A DNA stretch of 64,000 bases, taken from the NCBI GenBank assembly GCA_022844125.1, contig JALHMI010000017.1, positions 29,687-93,686 on the forward strand, given 5' to 3'. The position numbers were made by a program, and so were the translations under genes. The notes under the pieces are model-generated. The model did no database searches and had not been told where the DNA came from. It saw nothing but the letters and a program-made list of their open reading frames with translations. Below, piece after piece: positions 19,384 through 27,200 of this stretch. Each line of letters begins with the position of its first letter. The stretch's first letter is position 1. This DNA is from Pirellulales bacterium (GTDB lineage: Bacteria > Planctomycetota > Planctomycetia > Pirellulales > PALSA-1355).

Positions 19384-20268
19384 ATGCGGCAAGCCGGCAC
19401 GATCACCGACAAGCAAGACGCCACGCGACTGAGCGACTATCTCATCGCCGAGGGCATTCCGAACAAGGTCGAGCCCGTGGGCGAGGCCTGGGCGATCTGG
19501 ATTCGCGACGAGAACCAGCTCGAGCGCGGCCGCGAGGAGCTCGCGCGGTTTCAGGCCGAGCCGCACGATCCTCGTTATAAAGAGGCCGCGAGCGTCGCCA
19601 AGCAAGTCCGCCGCGAGGCCGAGAAGAAACAGAAGCAGGCCCAGCGCAACTTTCACGACATGCGCAACGTGCGGGCCAGTCCCTGGCGACGCACGCCGGT
19701 GACGATGGGACTCATCGTGATCTCGGTGCTGGTATTTCTCAATGTCTTTGAGATGCTTGGCCTGCGAGATGATTACCTCTATCTCAGCATGACTGACGAT
19801 CCGAGCAATGCGCTGCCGGAGATCCGCAGAGGGCAACTGTGGCGGCTCATTACGCCGATCTTCATGCATGCCACGGTCTGGCACCTGGTCTTCAACATGT
19901 ACTGGCTCTATCAGTTTGGCACACTGGTCGAGCGTGTGATCGGTTCCTGGCGGCTCGTCGCCTTGGTGCTGCTCACAGCGCTGGTCTCGGACGTGTTGCA
20001 ATTCGCCATGCAGGGGCCCTTCTTTCTTGGTATGTCCGGTGTCGTCTACGGCCTGTTCGGCTATGCCTGGATTCGCGGCCAGCTCGACCCAACCAGCGGG
20101 CTGTGGCTCCGGCCGGACGTCGTCTTCATCATGCTGGCCGTGTTTGCGCTCTGTATCACTGGCGTCATCGGCAATGTCGCCAACTGGGCGCACGGCGGCG
20201 GCCTGGCCTCCGGTGCAGCGCTCGGCTATCTCGCCTTTACGATCCAGCAAATGCGCCGCCGGCGTTAG
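19384..20268 (+). CDS. glpG: Rhomboid intramembrane serine protease, GlpG-like
   Basis: A 294-residue protease that cleaves membrane-spanning substrates within the bilayer. The first 90 residues form a soluble cytoplasmic domain of the GlpG type (DYLIAEGIPNKVEPVGEAWA, then AQFQAEP-like FQAEPHDPRYKEA), followed by six membrane helices. The catalytic serine is Ser218 in FFLGMSGVVYG (GxSG) and the catalytic histidine is His270 in ANWAHGGGLASG. The helix-1/loop motif WRLITPIFMHATVWHLVFNM has the conserved HxxxHxxFN pattern (H, H and N positions). Substrates are unknown. Length is near that of E. coli GlpG (276). Confidence 0.92.
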   Translation: MRQAGTITDKQDATRLSDYLIAEGIPNKVEPVGEAWAIWIRDENQLERGREELARFQAEPHDPRYKEAASVAKQVRREAEKKQKQAQRNFHDMRNVRASPWRRTPVTMGLIVISVLVFLNVFEMLGLRDDYLYLSMTDDPSNALPEIRRGQLWRLITPIFMHATVWHLVFNMYWLYQFGTLVERVIGSWRLVALVLLTALVSDVLQFAMQGPFFLGMSGVVYGLFGYAWIRGQLDPTSGLWLRPDVVFIMLAVFALCITGVIGNVANWAHGGGLASGAALGYLAFTIQQMRRRR

Positions 20269-20407
20269 TAAACACGCCGCTGAAAAACGGGTGTCAGGAA
20301 CGTTTTTGACCGAATGCTTGACGCCGCCGGCTGGGGCGCACTAGCCTTGTGGCACGGCAATCCGGCCAACGCTTCCATGCTTCGTACCGCATCCTGAGGA
20401 CTCCACC

Positions 20408-21427
20408 ATGCCGCGCGCACGCGTCTTCGGTCTCGCTCTTCTCACCGCATTCACCTTCGTTGCTGCACTCGCGCCCGCCCGCGCGGCAGACAAGCCTTTC
20501 GGCAAGATTACGCGACTCGATCCCCGGCTCGACAAGCTCGTGCCGAAGGACGCCCAGATGGAGCAACTCGCCGCAGGCTTCGACTGGTCCGAAGGCCCCG
20601 TGTGGATCAAAGACGGCGGCTACCTGCTGTTCTCCGACATTCCGCCGAACAAAGTCATGAAGTGGAAAGAGGGGGAAGGCGTCAGCCTGTTCATGCAGCC
20701 CGCCGGCTATACCGGCGTCGTCGACTACTCGCCGGAGCCGGGCAGCAACGGGCTGAACGTCAATAAGAAGGGTGAGATCACGTTCTGCGAGCACGGCGAC
20801 CGGCGGATTTCGGTGCTCACCAAAAACGGCGGCAAGCGCACGCTCGTCGATAACTACCAGGGCAAACGGCTAAACAGCCCCAACGATTCTGCGTTCAAGT
20901 CCAACGGCGATCTCTACTTCACCGATCCGCCGTACGGCCTGCCGAAGAACTTTGACGACCCGCGCCGCGAGCTGGACTTCTGCGGCGTCTATCGACTCGG
21001 CGCCGACGGCAAGCTAACGCTGCTCACGAAGGACATGACGCGCCCCAACGGCATCGCGTTCAGTCCCGATGAGAAGACGCTGTACGTCGCCCAGAGCGAT
21101 CCGGCAGCCGCGATCTGGATGGCGTTCGACGTAAAGCCCGATGGCACGCTCGGCAAGGGACGGAAGTTCTTCGACTCCACGGCCTGGGTCGAGGAAGGCA
21201 AGAAGGGTCTGCCCGATGGCATGAAGGTTGACGCCAGTGGCAACCTGTTTGCAACCGGCCCTGGCGGTGTGCACATCTTCGCCTCAGACGGGACGCATTT
21301 GGGCACGCTGGAAACCGGCCAGGCCACCGGCAACTGCGCCTGGGGCGACGACGGCAGTACGCTCTATATCAATGCCGACATGTACCTCGTGCGGATCAAG
21401 CTCACGACCAAGGGTGCGGGCTGGTGA
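20408..21427 (+). CDS. SMP-30/gluconolactonase family protein, exported
   Basis: A 339-residue protein with a Sec signal peptide (VFGLALLTAFTFVAALAPARA) and a six-bladed beta-propeller of the SMP-30/gluconolactonase/LRE group. Visible motifs: EGPVWIKDGGYLLFSDIPPN (the metal-ligand Glu and first blade), GRRIS-like CEHGDRRISVL, NSPNDSAFKSNGDLYFTDPP (Asn/Asp ligands), RPNGIAFSPDEKTLYVAQSD and GLPDGMKVDASGNLFATGPG. It would hydrolyse a sugar lactone or related ester in the periplasm with a bound Ca2+ or Zn2+. Ends convergently with the ceramidase-like gene. Confidence 0.9.
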   Translation: MPRARVFGLALLTAFTFVAALAPARAADKPFGKITRLDPRLDKLVPKDAQMEQLAAGFDWSEGPVWIKDGGYLLFSDIPPNKVMKWKEGEGVSLFMQPAGYTGVVDYSPEPGSNGLNVNKKGEITFCEHGDRRISVLTKNGGKRTLVDNYQGKRLNSPNDSAFKSNGDLYFTDPPYGLPKNFDDPRRELDFCGVYRLGADGKLTLLTKDMTRPNGIAFSPDEKTLYVAQSDPAAAIWMAFDVKPDGTLGKGRKFFDSTAWVEEGKKGLPDGMKVDASGNLFATGPGGVHIFASDGTHLGTLETGQATGNCAWGDDGSTLYINADMYLVRIKLTTKGAGW

Positions 21428-21436
21428 GCAGCGACA

Positions 21437-21456
21437 CAGGGGAATGCTTTCCCCTG
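21437..21456. terminator. Possible bidirectional terminator hairpin
   Basis: A perfect 8-bp stem CAGGGGAA/TTCCCCTG with a TGCT loop begins 10 bases past the SMP-30 stop, between convergent genes. There is no T-tract, so it could be only a transcript-end hairpin. Confidence 0.4.
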
Positions 21457-21509
21457 GAACTCTTCATCGCATCGCGCGCGGTATTCCAGGAGAAACTATT
21501 CCCCTGGCT

Positions 21510-22865
21510 TTAGGCCACTTCCCCCAGCAGCTTGAGCAGCTCGCGTCGGATCTTCGCCTCGGCCTCGACCTCCAGATAGCTCGACCGTGCGCGCCAGGTC
21601 TCGTACCCACCCAGGGCGTGCTGCTCGGCCGTCGGCAAATAGCCGCGATAGTCGTTCGCCAACTCAATCGTGAACGTCGGCTTCAGTGGGCTTTCGGCCT
21701 TGATCGCCAGTCCCGTTTCAACGAACGTCTCGCACGGCGTCGTGGCAATGCCCAGCGCGCCAATCCGGATCGCCTGCACGATCGTATCAACGTAGGGCGG
21801 ATAGTCGTTGAGCAGCACCGTCTCGCGGGCGTAAATCTGCTCGACGCCTTGTAGCTCCATCCCTTTCGCTTCGGAAAGAACAAACTTCGCCCGGGCGACT
21901 TCATCCTTGGGAGTCGAACGGCGGCCGAGGCGCAACTGCGCCTGCCGCATCGCCAGCGGCGCGTGGTCGTGGTACTCGATCTCGCCGGCCACGCGCGCGG
22001 CCTCTTTCGCACACAGCTCGGCGACCTTGCGAATCTGCGCGTACGGCGGCCGGCTTTCGGGCGCTTCGCGAAAGTTGATGTTATTGATGTTGCCGCTGGT
22101 GCCGTTGCTCATCATGCCGACAAACGGGGTGTCCAACCGGTTCGAGGCCATGAGTTCGCCGAGCCGCGCGGCGAATGCGCCGTAGTAATCGGCCGAAATG
22201 TCGCCGCCGGGCACGCCCCCCACGTAGTGCAGCGAATAGTTCGCCAGCAGCGCGAGCGGCCGGCCTTCGGCGTCGCGCAGCGAGAGCACGCCGATCTCGG
22301 GATCGGTCGGACCGGCGGGCTCGACCAGTTCGGGGCTCGCCGCCGGTGGGTTCATCCGCACCTGGTCCAGGCGGCCGAATGGATCGACCATCTTGAACCC
22401 GTCTTTCATCCGCCAGCGGCGATTGAAGACCTGCGTCGGTTCGCTCCCCACTCCCCAGCCAACTTTCGCTGGTTGCAGGTTGTTCACCGCGCGGCGAATC
22501 GCATCGCTGATCCGCCCGGCGAGAAACTCCAGATACGCCGGATCGGGATCGCTCTGAAACACGCTCCCCGCCGTCGGCGCGCTGTGCGTATGCGTGGCCG
22601 AGATCGTCATCCGGTCGAGCGGAATTCCGGTGTGACTGTGCGCCAGGTGCTTGGCCTTGTCGAGTACCGTGCGCGGAATCATGCAGCTATCGCAGACGAC
22701 GATCGCGATCCGCGCGGCGCCGTCATCGAGCACCAGCGCCCGGGCGTGCAGTTCGTCGTGCACGTGCGCGGCAGTGCGGTCGCTCATGCCGCCGTTGATC
22801 GAAACGCCCAAGGGCGGCGTGATGTTGCTGGTCGCGGCGCCGGCGCGAAAGGCCTTCTCGTTCAT
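21510..22865 (-). CDS. Neutral/alkaline ceramidase-like protein
   Basis: A 451-residue protein resembling the N-terminal catalytic domain of neutral/alkaline non-lysosomal ceramidases, a group of zinc hydrolases. Family stretches: FRAGAATSNITPPLGV, VHDELHARALVLDDG, IVVCDSCMIPRTVLDKAK, TISATHTHSAPTAGSVFQ (the HTHS zinc/active-site region), and MMSNGTSGNINNINF. No signal peptide was seen. Similar proteins are abundant in planctomycetes and are often only annotated as ceramidase-like; the actual substrate may be another amide. The ATG at 22865 is preferred over GTG 22871, which directly abuts the stop of the aquaporin gene; the two are certainly co-transcribed. Confidence 0.8.
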   Translation of the reverse strand: MNEKAFRAGAATSNITPPLGVSINGGMSDRTAAHVHDELHARALVLDDGAARIAIVVCDSCMIPRTVLDKAKHLAHSHTGIPLDRMTISATHTHSAPTAGSVFQSDPDPAYLEFLAGRISDAIRRAVNNLQPAKVGWGVGSEPTQVFNRRWRMKDGFKMVDPFGRLDQVRMNPPAASPELVEPAGPTDPEIGVLSLRDAEGRPLALLANYSLHYVGGVPGGDISADYYGAFAARLGELMASNRLDTPFVGMMSNGTSGNINNINFREAPESRPPYAQIRKVAELCAKEAARVAGEIEYHDHAPLAMRQAQLRLGRRSTPKDEVARAKFVLSEAKGMELQGVEQIYARETVLLNDYPPYVDTIVQAIRIGALGIATTPCETFVETGLAIKAESPLKPTFTIELANDYRGYLPTAEQHALGGYETWRARSSYLEVEAEAKIRRELLKLLGEVA

Positions 22866-22871
22866 AGTCAC

Positions 22872-23648
22872 TTACTTTTTCTGCAGGGGCACTTCTTTGT
22901 AGTACAGCCGCGTGATGAACAGATCGTAGACCAGGCCGCCCACCGCCGCGCCGATCAAAGGGCCGACGACGGGCACCCACCACCAGTTGTCGTGCGCCGT
23001 GAACACCTGTTCCCCCCAGCCCGCCAGGTACGTGAAAATTCGCGGGCCCAGATCGCGGGCCGGATTGATCGCATAGCCCGAGTTCAGTCCGTACGTCATG
23101 CCGATCACAAACACGGTCGCGCCCACGACGATCGGCCCGATCGACGGCGGCAAGGCCATGTTGCGCGCATCGCTGATGGCAAAGATCACCATCATCAAGA
23201 GCGCCGTGCCGACGATCTGATCGATCAATCCGCCGGGCACGTTACTCAGGTAGTCCTGCGGATACGTGGCCCAGATGCCGGCCGTCTTGAGCGTGAGTTC
23301 GGGATCGACGTGGAGGATCGCTTCGCGATAGGTGAGGTACACGAGCGCCGCGGCGACCAGCGCGCCGGCAAACTGGGCGACGATATACGGCAGCACCTTG
23401 CTCCAGGCGAAGCCGCGATGGATGGCCAGCGCCAGCGTCACGGCCGGATTCAAGTGCGCGCCCGAGATGCCTCCGGCCACATAACAACCGAGGGTGACAG
23501 CAACACCCCAGCCGAAGTTGATCGACAGGGCTTCACCGAATTTGCCTTCGCCAAGCACGACCTGTGCGACGACTCCCACGCCGAACATAATCAGGGTAAA
23601 GGTGCCCAGAAACTCCGCCGCCGCCTCTCGCAGAGTGTCGCGATTCAT
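22872..23648 (-). CDS. Aquaporin / glycerol facilitator (MIP family)
   Basis: A 258-residue channel with six membrane helices. Both NPA boxes are present: HLNPAV (NPA at 67-69) and AINPARD (195-197). The Asp after the second NPA-Arg (NPARD, residue 199) and the extended loop before it (ILHVDPELTLKTAGIWATYP) are typical of glycerol facilitators (GlpF) rather than water-only channels. It would let glycerol, and possibly urea or water, cross the inner membrane. The start ATG 23648 fits the family; the upstream 55 codons of the frame are not homologous. It overlaps, or nearly so, the ceramidase-like gene downstream. Confidence 0.92.
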   Translation of the reverse strand: MNRDTLREAAAEFLGTFTLIMFGVGVVAQVVLGEGKFGEALSINFGWGVAVTLGCYVAGGISGAHLNPAVTLALAIHRGFAWSKVLPYIVAQFAGALVAAALVYLTYREAILHVDPELTLKTAGIWATYPQDYLSNVPGGLIDQIVGTALLMMVIFAISDARNMALPPSIGPIVVGATVFVIGMTYGLNSGYAINPARDLGPRIFTYLAGWGEQVFTAHDNWWWVPVVGPLIGAAVGGLVYDLFITRLYYKEVPLQKK

Positions 23649-24070
23649 AGGGATCCTCGGTTGATGGTTGGAAGCGTGGCAGAGCTGTGTGACGCGTGGA
23701 ACGGTACGCGCCGCAATCCGCGTGGTCGGAAGACTGCCAGTGCGGGGAATTATCTCCGCGCGCCGGTCCCTACGCAATCGTGCAGGGACTCGGTTTAAGC
23801 TCGGCGGTAGCAACGTTGTTGAGCGTCGACGCAGGCGTTATCCTGAAGCATCAGCGACTCAACCCCCGGGCCGCCCCGGTCTCTTGTCTCGCCACAGACC
23901 ACAGCCCCGGCCATTCGACCATGACCGGCCTGCTCGCTCATGTGCGATTCAAAGGCTGGTCGCGCGGACTGGAGCTGCGCTGCGTCTCTTTCTCTTTGCT
24001 GCTCAAGGCACGCGCGGCGACAGCCATGGCCGACCGCACTGCCCCATAGCAAAGCAAGCAGGACCTGACC
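23649..24070. other. Intergenic region between aquaporin and ICMT-like genes
   Basis: About 420 bases. A 42-codon frame (23921-24049, MTGLLAHVRFKGWSRGLELR at its start) is open but unsupported. No repeat of families R1 to R4 was seen. The promoters of both divergent genes should be here. Confidence 0.35.
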
Positions 24071-24667
24071 ATGCACCATGACGTGCCGTTTCGTCTGGCC
24101 CTGCTCGTGATGTTCGCGGCCGCAATGTCGATCGGCGTCTATCATCGAATTCAGGCGGCAAAATCGGGCGAGAAGTTCGACCGTCGCCAGGAGGGGCTCT
24201 GGCTGGCCGTGACGCTGCGACTCGCCGGGCTTGTGCTGTGGCTCTCGGCATTTGCTTATCTCGTGTGGCCGCCGCTCGTGAATTGGGCCAGCGTGCCGCT
24301 CATCCCGGAGATCCGCTGGAGCGGCGCCTTCTGCGGAGTTGCCGGCGTCTGGCTGATGTATGCCACGCTCACCAGCCTAGGAAAGAACCTGACCGACACC
24401 GTCGCCACGCGCGCGGACGCCACGCTGGTCACCCGCGGTCCTTACCGCTACGTCCGGCATCCGTTCTACGTAACGGCGGCGCTCCTGATGCTCGCGGCCG
24501 GGCTGCTTTCAGCCAACGTGCTCATCGTCGCGGCCGGGCTGGTCGTGATCGTGATGCTGGCGCTGCGGACGCCGATCGAAGAGCAGAAGCTGATCGAAAA
24601 GTTCGGCGATGACTACCGCAGCTACATGGTCACCACGGGCAGGTTCATCCCACGGTTTCCGAGTTAA
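24071..24667 (+). CDS. Isoprenylcysteine carboxyl methyltransferase family protein
   Basis: A 198-residue membrane methyltransferase-like protein with four to five hydrophobic segments. The C-terminal SAM-binding core has the ICMT/PEMT signature VTRGPYRYVRHPFYVTAALL (RHPxY) and then TPIEEQKLIEKFGDDYRSYM, where EE and the Y-x-x-Y stretch match the family. The substrates of bacterial members are mostly unknown (isoprenoid- or lipid-like carboxylates, or phospholipid amines). Start ATG 24071 follows AGGACCTGACC, which includes a suitable ribosome binding site. Ends convergently to the CopZ-like gene across repeat R1. Confidence 0.85.
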   Translation: MHHDVPFRLALLVMFAAAMSIGVYHRIQAAKSGEKFDRRQEGLWLAVTLRLAGLVLWLSAFAYLVWPPLVNWASVPLIPEIRWSGAFCGVAGVWLMYATLTSLGKNLTDTVATRADATLVTRGPYRYVRHPFYVTAALLMLAAGLLSANVLIVAAGLVVIVMLALRTPIEEQKLIEKFGDDYRSYMVTTGRFIPRFPS

Positions 24668-24729
24668 ACTCAGCGGCGATTCACGTTACTGCCCGCCGCG
24701 CAGCTTCGTAAAATACCGCTGCACGTCGC

Positions 24730-24878
24730 GGGTGGCAGCGACAACTTGTTGTCGGCGTGCGCAGCACCAGAGCGGGATCAGGCGAAGCACAAGGGAAGTG
24801 TTGAGTGTAATTCTGCTGCCGTCCGCGTCCTGAACCCTCCTGTGCCACCAGGCACCCTGACATTTGTCAGGGCCACCC
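24730..24878 (+). repeat. R1 repeat, copy a
   Basis: 149 bases starting GGGTGGCAGCGACAAC and ending TGTCAGGGCCACCC. The ends form an inverted repeat (GGGTGGC/GCCACCC). Inside are the palindrome GACAACTTGTTGTC and the hairpin CCTGACATTTGTCAGG. It lies between two convergent genes and could act as a two-way terminator. Confidence 0.85.
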
Positions 24879-24889
24879 TCTCCAACCGG

Positions 24890-25336
24890 TCAGGCGCCGC
24901 CGCGCAGCTTCATGTAGTAACGCTGTACTTCGCCGATGCAGGGCTGGCCGCTCGCCGCGCGAATCCGGCACTCGGCCGCGGGGCTCTTGGCCTTCTCGAT
25001 CACGGCGCGGACCCGCGTCACGCCCCCTTCCGCGAGGTCTGCCTCCACGTCCTCGGCCGTGAGTCCAAAGCAGGCGCACAGCGGCGCTGTCGGATCTTTC
25101 GGATAGACCGGTTCGAGCAGCGCGTCCAACAGCAGCAGCCGCTCGAACATGTCGAAATACACGACGTCGCACCGCGGAAACGGGCAGAAGAACGCCGTCT
25201 CGGCCAGCGCCCCGTGAACCGCTTCCACGACGTGCGCTTGCCACGTCTCCTCGACGACGCCAATCCCCAGCGAGCCGCACCGCGGACAATGCCGCTCGCC
25301 CGTGTCGTCCGGTTCGCGTACAAAGGCCTTGTTCAT
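24890..25336 (-). CDS. CopZ-type zinc/[2Fe-2S] protein
   Basis: A 148-residue cytoplasmic protein with eight well-placed cysteines. Cys17-x2-Cys20 (CPRCG) and Cys51-x4-Cys56 (FFCPFPRCDVVYF) form a zinc site. Cys87-x-Cys89 (LCACFG), Cys123 and Cys133 fit a Bfd-like [2Fe-2S] site. This is the architecture of the N-terminal domain of Archaeoglobus CopZ, where the redox domain is thought to reduce copper for delivery. Unlike that protein, no heavy-metal-associated (MxCxxC) domain follows. No copper ATPase is in the window. The frame extends upstream into repeat R1b, but these codons are not real; ATG 25336 gives the proper start. It is closely flanked by two R1 repeats. Confidence 0.75.
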   Translation of the reverse strand: MNKAFVREPDDTGERHCPRCGSLGIGVVEETWQAHVVEAVHGALAETAFFCPFPRCDVVYFDMFERLLLLDALLEPVYPKDPTAPLCACFGLTAEDVEADLAEGGVTRVRAVIEKAKSPAAECRIRAASGQPCIGEVQRYYMKLRGGA

Positions 25337-25367
25337 GAAATATATTTCTTTAGCGTGAAAACCCAGC

Positions 25368-25555
25368 GGGTGGCAGCGACAACTTGCTTGTCGGTGTTGC
25401 GCAGCAACAAGAGGGATCAAGGGAAGCGCGATCGAAGTGTTGAGTCCAGATCTGCCGCGGGCCGTGTCCTGGCAGATTCTGATACCCCAAAACACTTGAT
25501 TTTCAACACAGTCGCTCTTGTGCCGGAGGCACCCTGACAGTTGTCAGGGCCACCC
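25368..25555 (+). repeat. R1 repeat, copy b
   Basis: 188 bases, the longest copy, same orientation as copy a. Starts GGGTGGCAGCGACAACTTG, ends TGACAGTTGTCAGGGCCACCC minus variation. An extra inner segment contains AAAACACTTGATTTTC. It lies 31 bases upstream of the CopZ-like start. Confidence 0.85.
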
Positions 25556-25583
25556 ACATAGTATCGAGCAACTCGTAACTTTC

Positions 25584-26876
25584 TTACACCACGGGTTCCC
25601 AGCCCGGGCGATACTCGCGGCCCCACAGGGCTTCGGCCGCCGCGTTGCTTTGGATGTGTCCCGTGGCCGGATCGCAGTTAAGCGTGCTCGCCGTCCGATA
25701 GGCAATGTTTCCCAGGTGACACAAGAGCGTGCTCTTGTGGGCATCCTCGATGTCGCACACCGGACGCTCGCCCGAGCGGACGCACTCCAGGAAGTTCCTG
25801 ATGTGCGGGTCGTGGCTGCCGAATCCTTTGTCACTCGTGGCACGCAGCTTTCCGTCCGAGTCGTAAAGCTTGTAGTCGCGCCCGTCGGTGATCAATGAGC
25901 CCTTATCGCCATAGAAGCCAATGCCAAACGTGGAACCTTCGAAGCCGCGCGTGTGCCAGTTGCGCCCTTCCCAGGTGATCGCCTTGTCGCCAAAGTCCCA
26001 GGTCACCACGTGCGAGTCAGGCGTTTCCTGATCGTCCTTGAAGAAGTACTTGCCGCCGCCGGCCGTGACGCGGGTCGGAAAGTCGACGCCCAGCCCCCAG
26101 CGGCAGATGTCCAGCGAGTGGATGCCGTTGTTCCCCAGTTCGCCGGTCCCCCAGTTCCAAAACCAGTGCCAATTGTAGTGCACGACATTGTCGCGATAGG
26201 GCGTCTCCGGCGCGGGACCTTGCCACAGCGCGTAGTCGAGCCCTGCAGGCACCGGTGCGGGCTTGCCATAGCCAATCGGCTTGCGGTCGGCGTTGTACCA
26301 GCCGCGCGCGAACAGCACGTTGCCAATCTCGCCGGCTTTCACTCGCTGCACCGCTTCGGCGGTTCCTGGCATGCTGCGGCGCTGCGAGCCCACCTGCACC
26401 ACGCGCTTGTGCTTGCGCGAGGCGGCGATCATCAGCTCACCCTCGCGCGGGTTGTGGCAACAAGGCTTTTCGACATACACGTGCTTGCCCGCCTGGCAGG
26501 CCATGATCGAGGCCGGCCCGTGCCAGTGGTCGGGCGTGGCGATGACCACCGCGTCGACCGACGGGTCGTCGAAGACCTTTCGCAGGTCGGTCACCCCTTT
26601 GGGATCCGCTGGCGATTTTCCGCCGAGCGCACTGACGGTGCGATCGATCGCCTGCTGGTCGACGTCGCAAATATAGGCGACGCGCGCCCCGCCGAGGGTG
26701 GCAAACGTATCGGCCAGCGCTCGGCCCCGCCCGTTGACGCCGATCACCCCCACCACCACGGCCTCGCTGGGGCTGTCGGCAGCCTGGCTGCGGGTGGTCC
26801 AGGCGGCGGTCGCAAGCGCGGTGGCGCCCAGCGCGGATTGCTGCAAAAACGTGCGGCGGGAGGGTTGATTGCTCAT
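25584..26876 (-). CDS. Tat-exported Gfo/Idh/MocA oxidoreductase
   Basis: A 430-residue protein with a twin-arginine signal (PSRRTFLQQSALGATALATA) and the GFO/IDH/MocA domains: VVGVIGVNGRGRALADTF, ICDVDQQAIDR, VIATPDHWHGPASIMACQAG, VYVEKPCCHNPREG (with the EKP lysine) and the C-terminal GIHSLDICRWGLGVD. Secreted oxidoreductases of this type are typical of planctomycetes and carry a tightly bound NAD(P), being folded before export. They are thought to act on sugars or sugar-acid derivatives. The start was set at ATG 26876 directly before the signal. It is divergent from the APC permease gene. Confidence 0.88.
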   Translation of the reverse strand: MSNQPSRRTFLQQSALGATALATAAWTTRSQAADSPSEAVVVGVIGVNGRGRALADTFATLGGARVAYICDVDQQAIDRTVSALGGKSPADPKGVTDLRKVFDDPSVDAVVIATPDHWHGPASIMACQAGKHVYVEKPCCHNPREGELMIAASRKHKRVVQVGSQRRSMPGTAEAVQRVKAGEIGNVLFARGWYNADRKPIGYGKPAPVPAGLDYALWQGPAPETPYRDNVVHYNWHWFWNWGTGELGNNGIHSLDICRWGLGVDFPTRVTAGGGKYFFKDDQETPDSHVVTWDFGDKAITWEGRNWHTRGFEGSTFGIGFYGDKGSLITDGRDYKLYDSDGKLRATSDKGFGSHDPHIRNFLECVRSGERPVCDIEDAHKSTLLCHLGNIAYRTASTLNCDPATGHIQSNAAAEALWGREYRPGWEPVV

Positions 26877-27021
26877 CGGGTGGACCTCGCAATCGGCGGG
26901 AATGGGGGGCGCTTCCAGAACGCGTGCTTCCTCAGAATAACCTGCCCGCGCAGCTTGGGGCAACCTTTTGCTGCGACTGGAGATCGGATCGGGCAGCAAT
27001 CCCGCGGTCCGCAGGGTTCGG

Positions 27022-27051
27022 TTGACAGGGCCGCGCTTGCGGACATACGAT
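27022..27051 (+). promoter_or_regulatory. Sigma-70-like promoter for the APC permease
   Basis: TTGACA (27022-27027) and TACGAT (27046-27051) with an 18-base spacer. Transcription would start near 27058, about 140 bases before ATG 27201, in the divergent gap. Confidence 0.5.
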
Positions 27052-27200
27052 AACTCCCCATCCATTCAGCGGCCGAAGGGGCGTTCGGTTGCCAGGGTGG
27101 AGTGCGACCCCAATTGGTGCCGCAACCATCGCCAGTGGCGCACGCGAGGGACATTCGTCGTCCTTCGCTGCAGCCAACGGTGAAGACGCCCAATCAGAAC

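Noticed and set aside
23921..24049. 42-codon frame before the ICMT-like gene
   Set aside because: No ribosome binding site, no homology, and composition like random GC-rich DNA.
25337..25495. N-terminal extension of the CopZ-like frame
   Set aside because: The 53 additional codons lie mainly in repeat R1b, with no homology; ATG 25336 is the natural start.
24730..25555. IS element or composite transposon with transposase
   Set aside because: No transposase-like frame is inside or beside any R1 or R2 copy in the window, so only non-autonomous mobility can be suggested.
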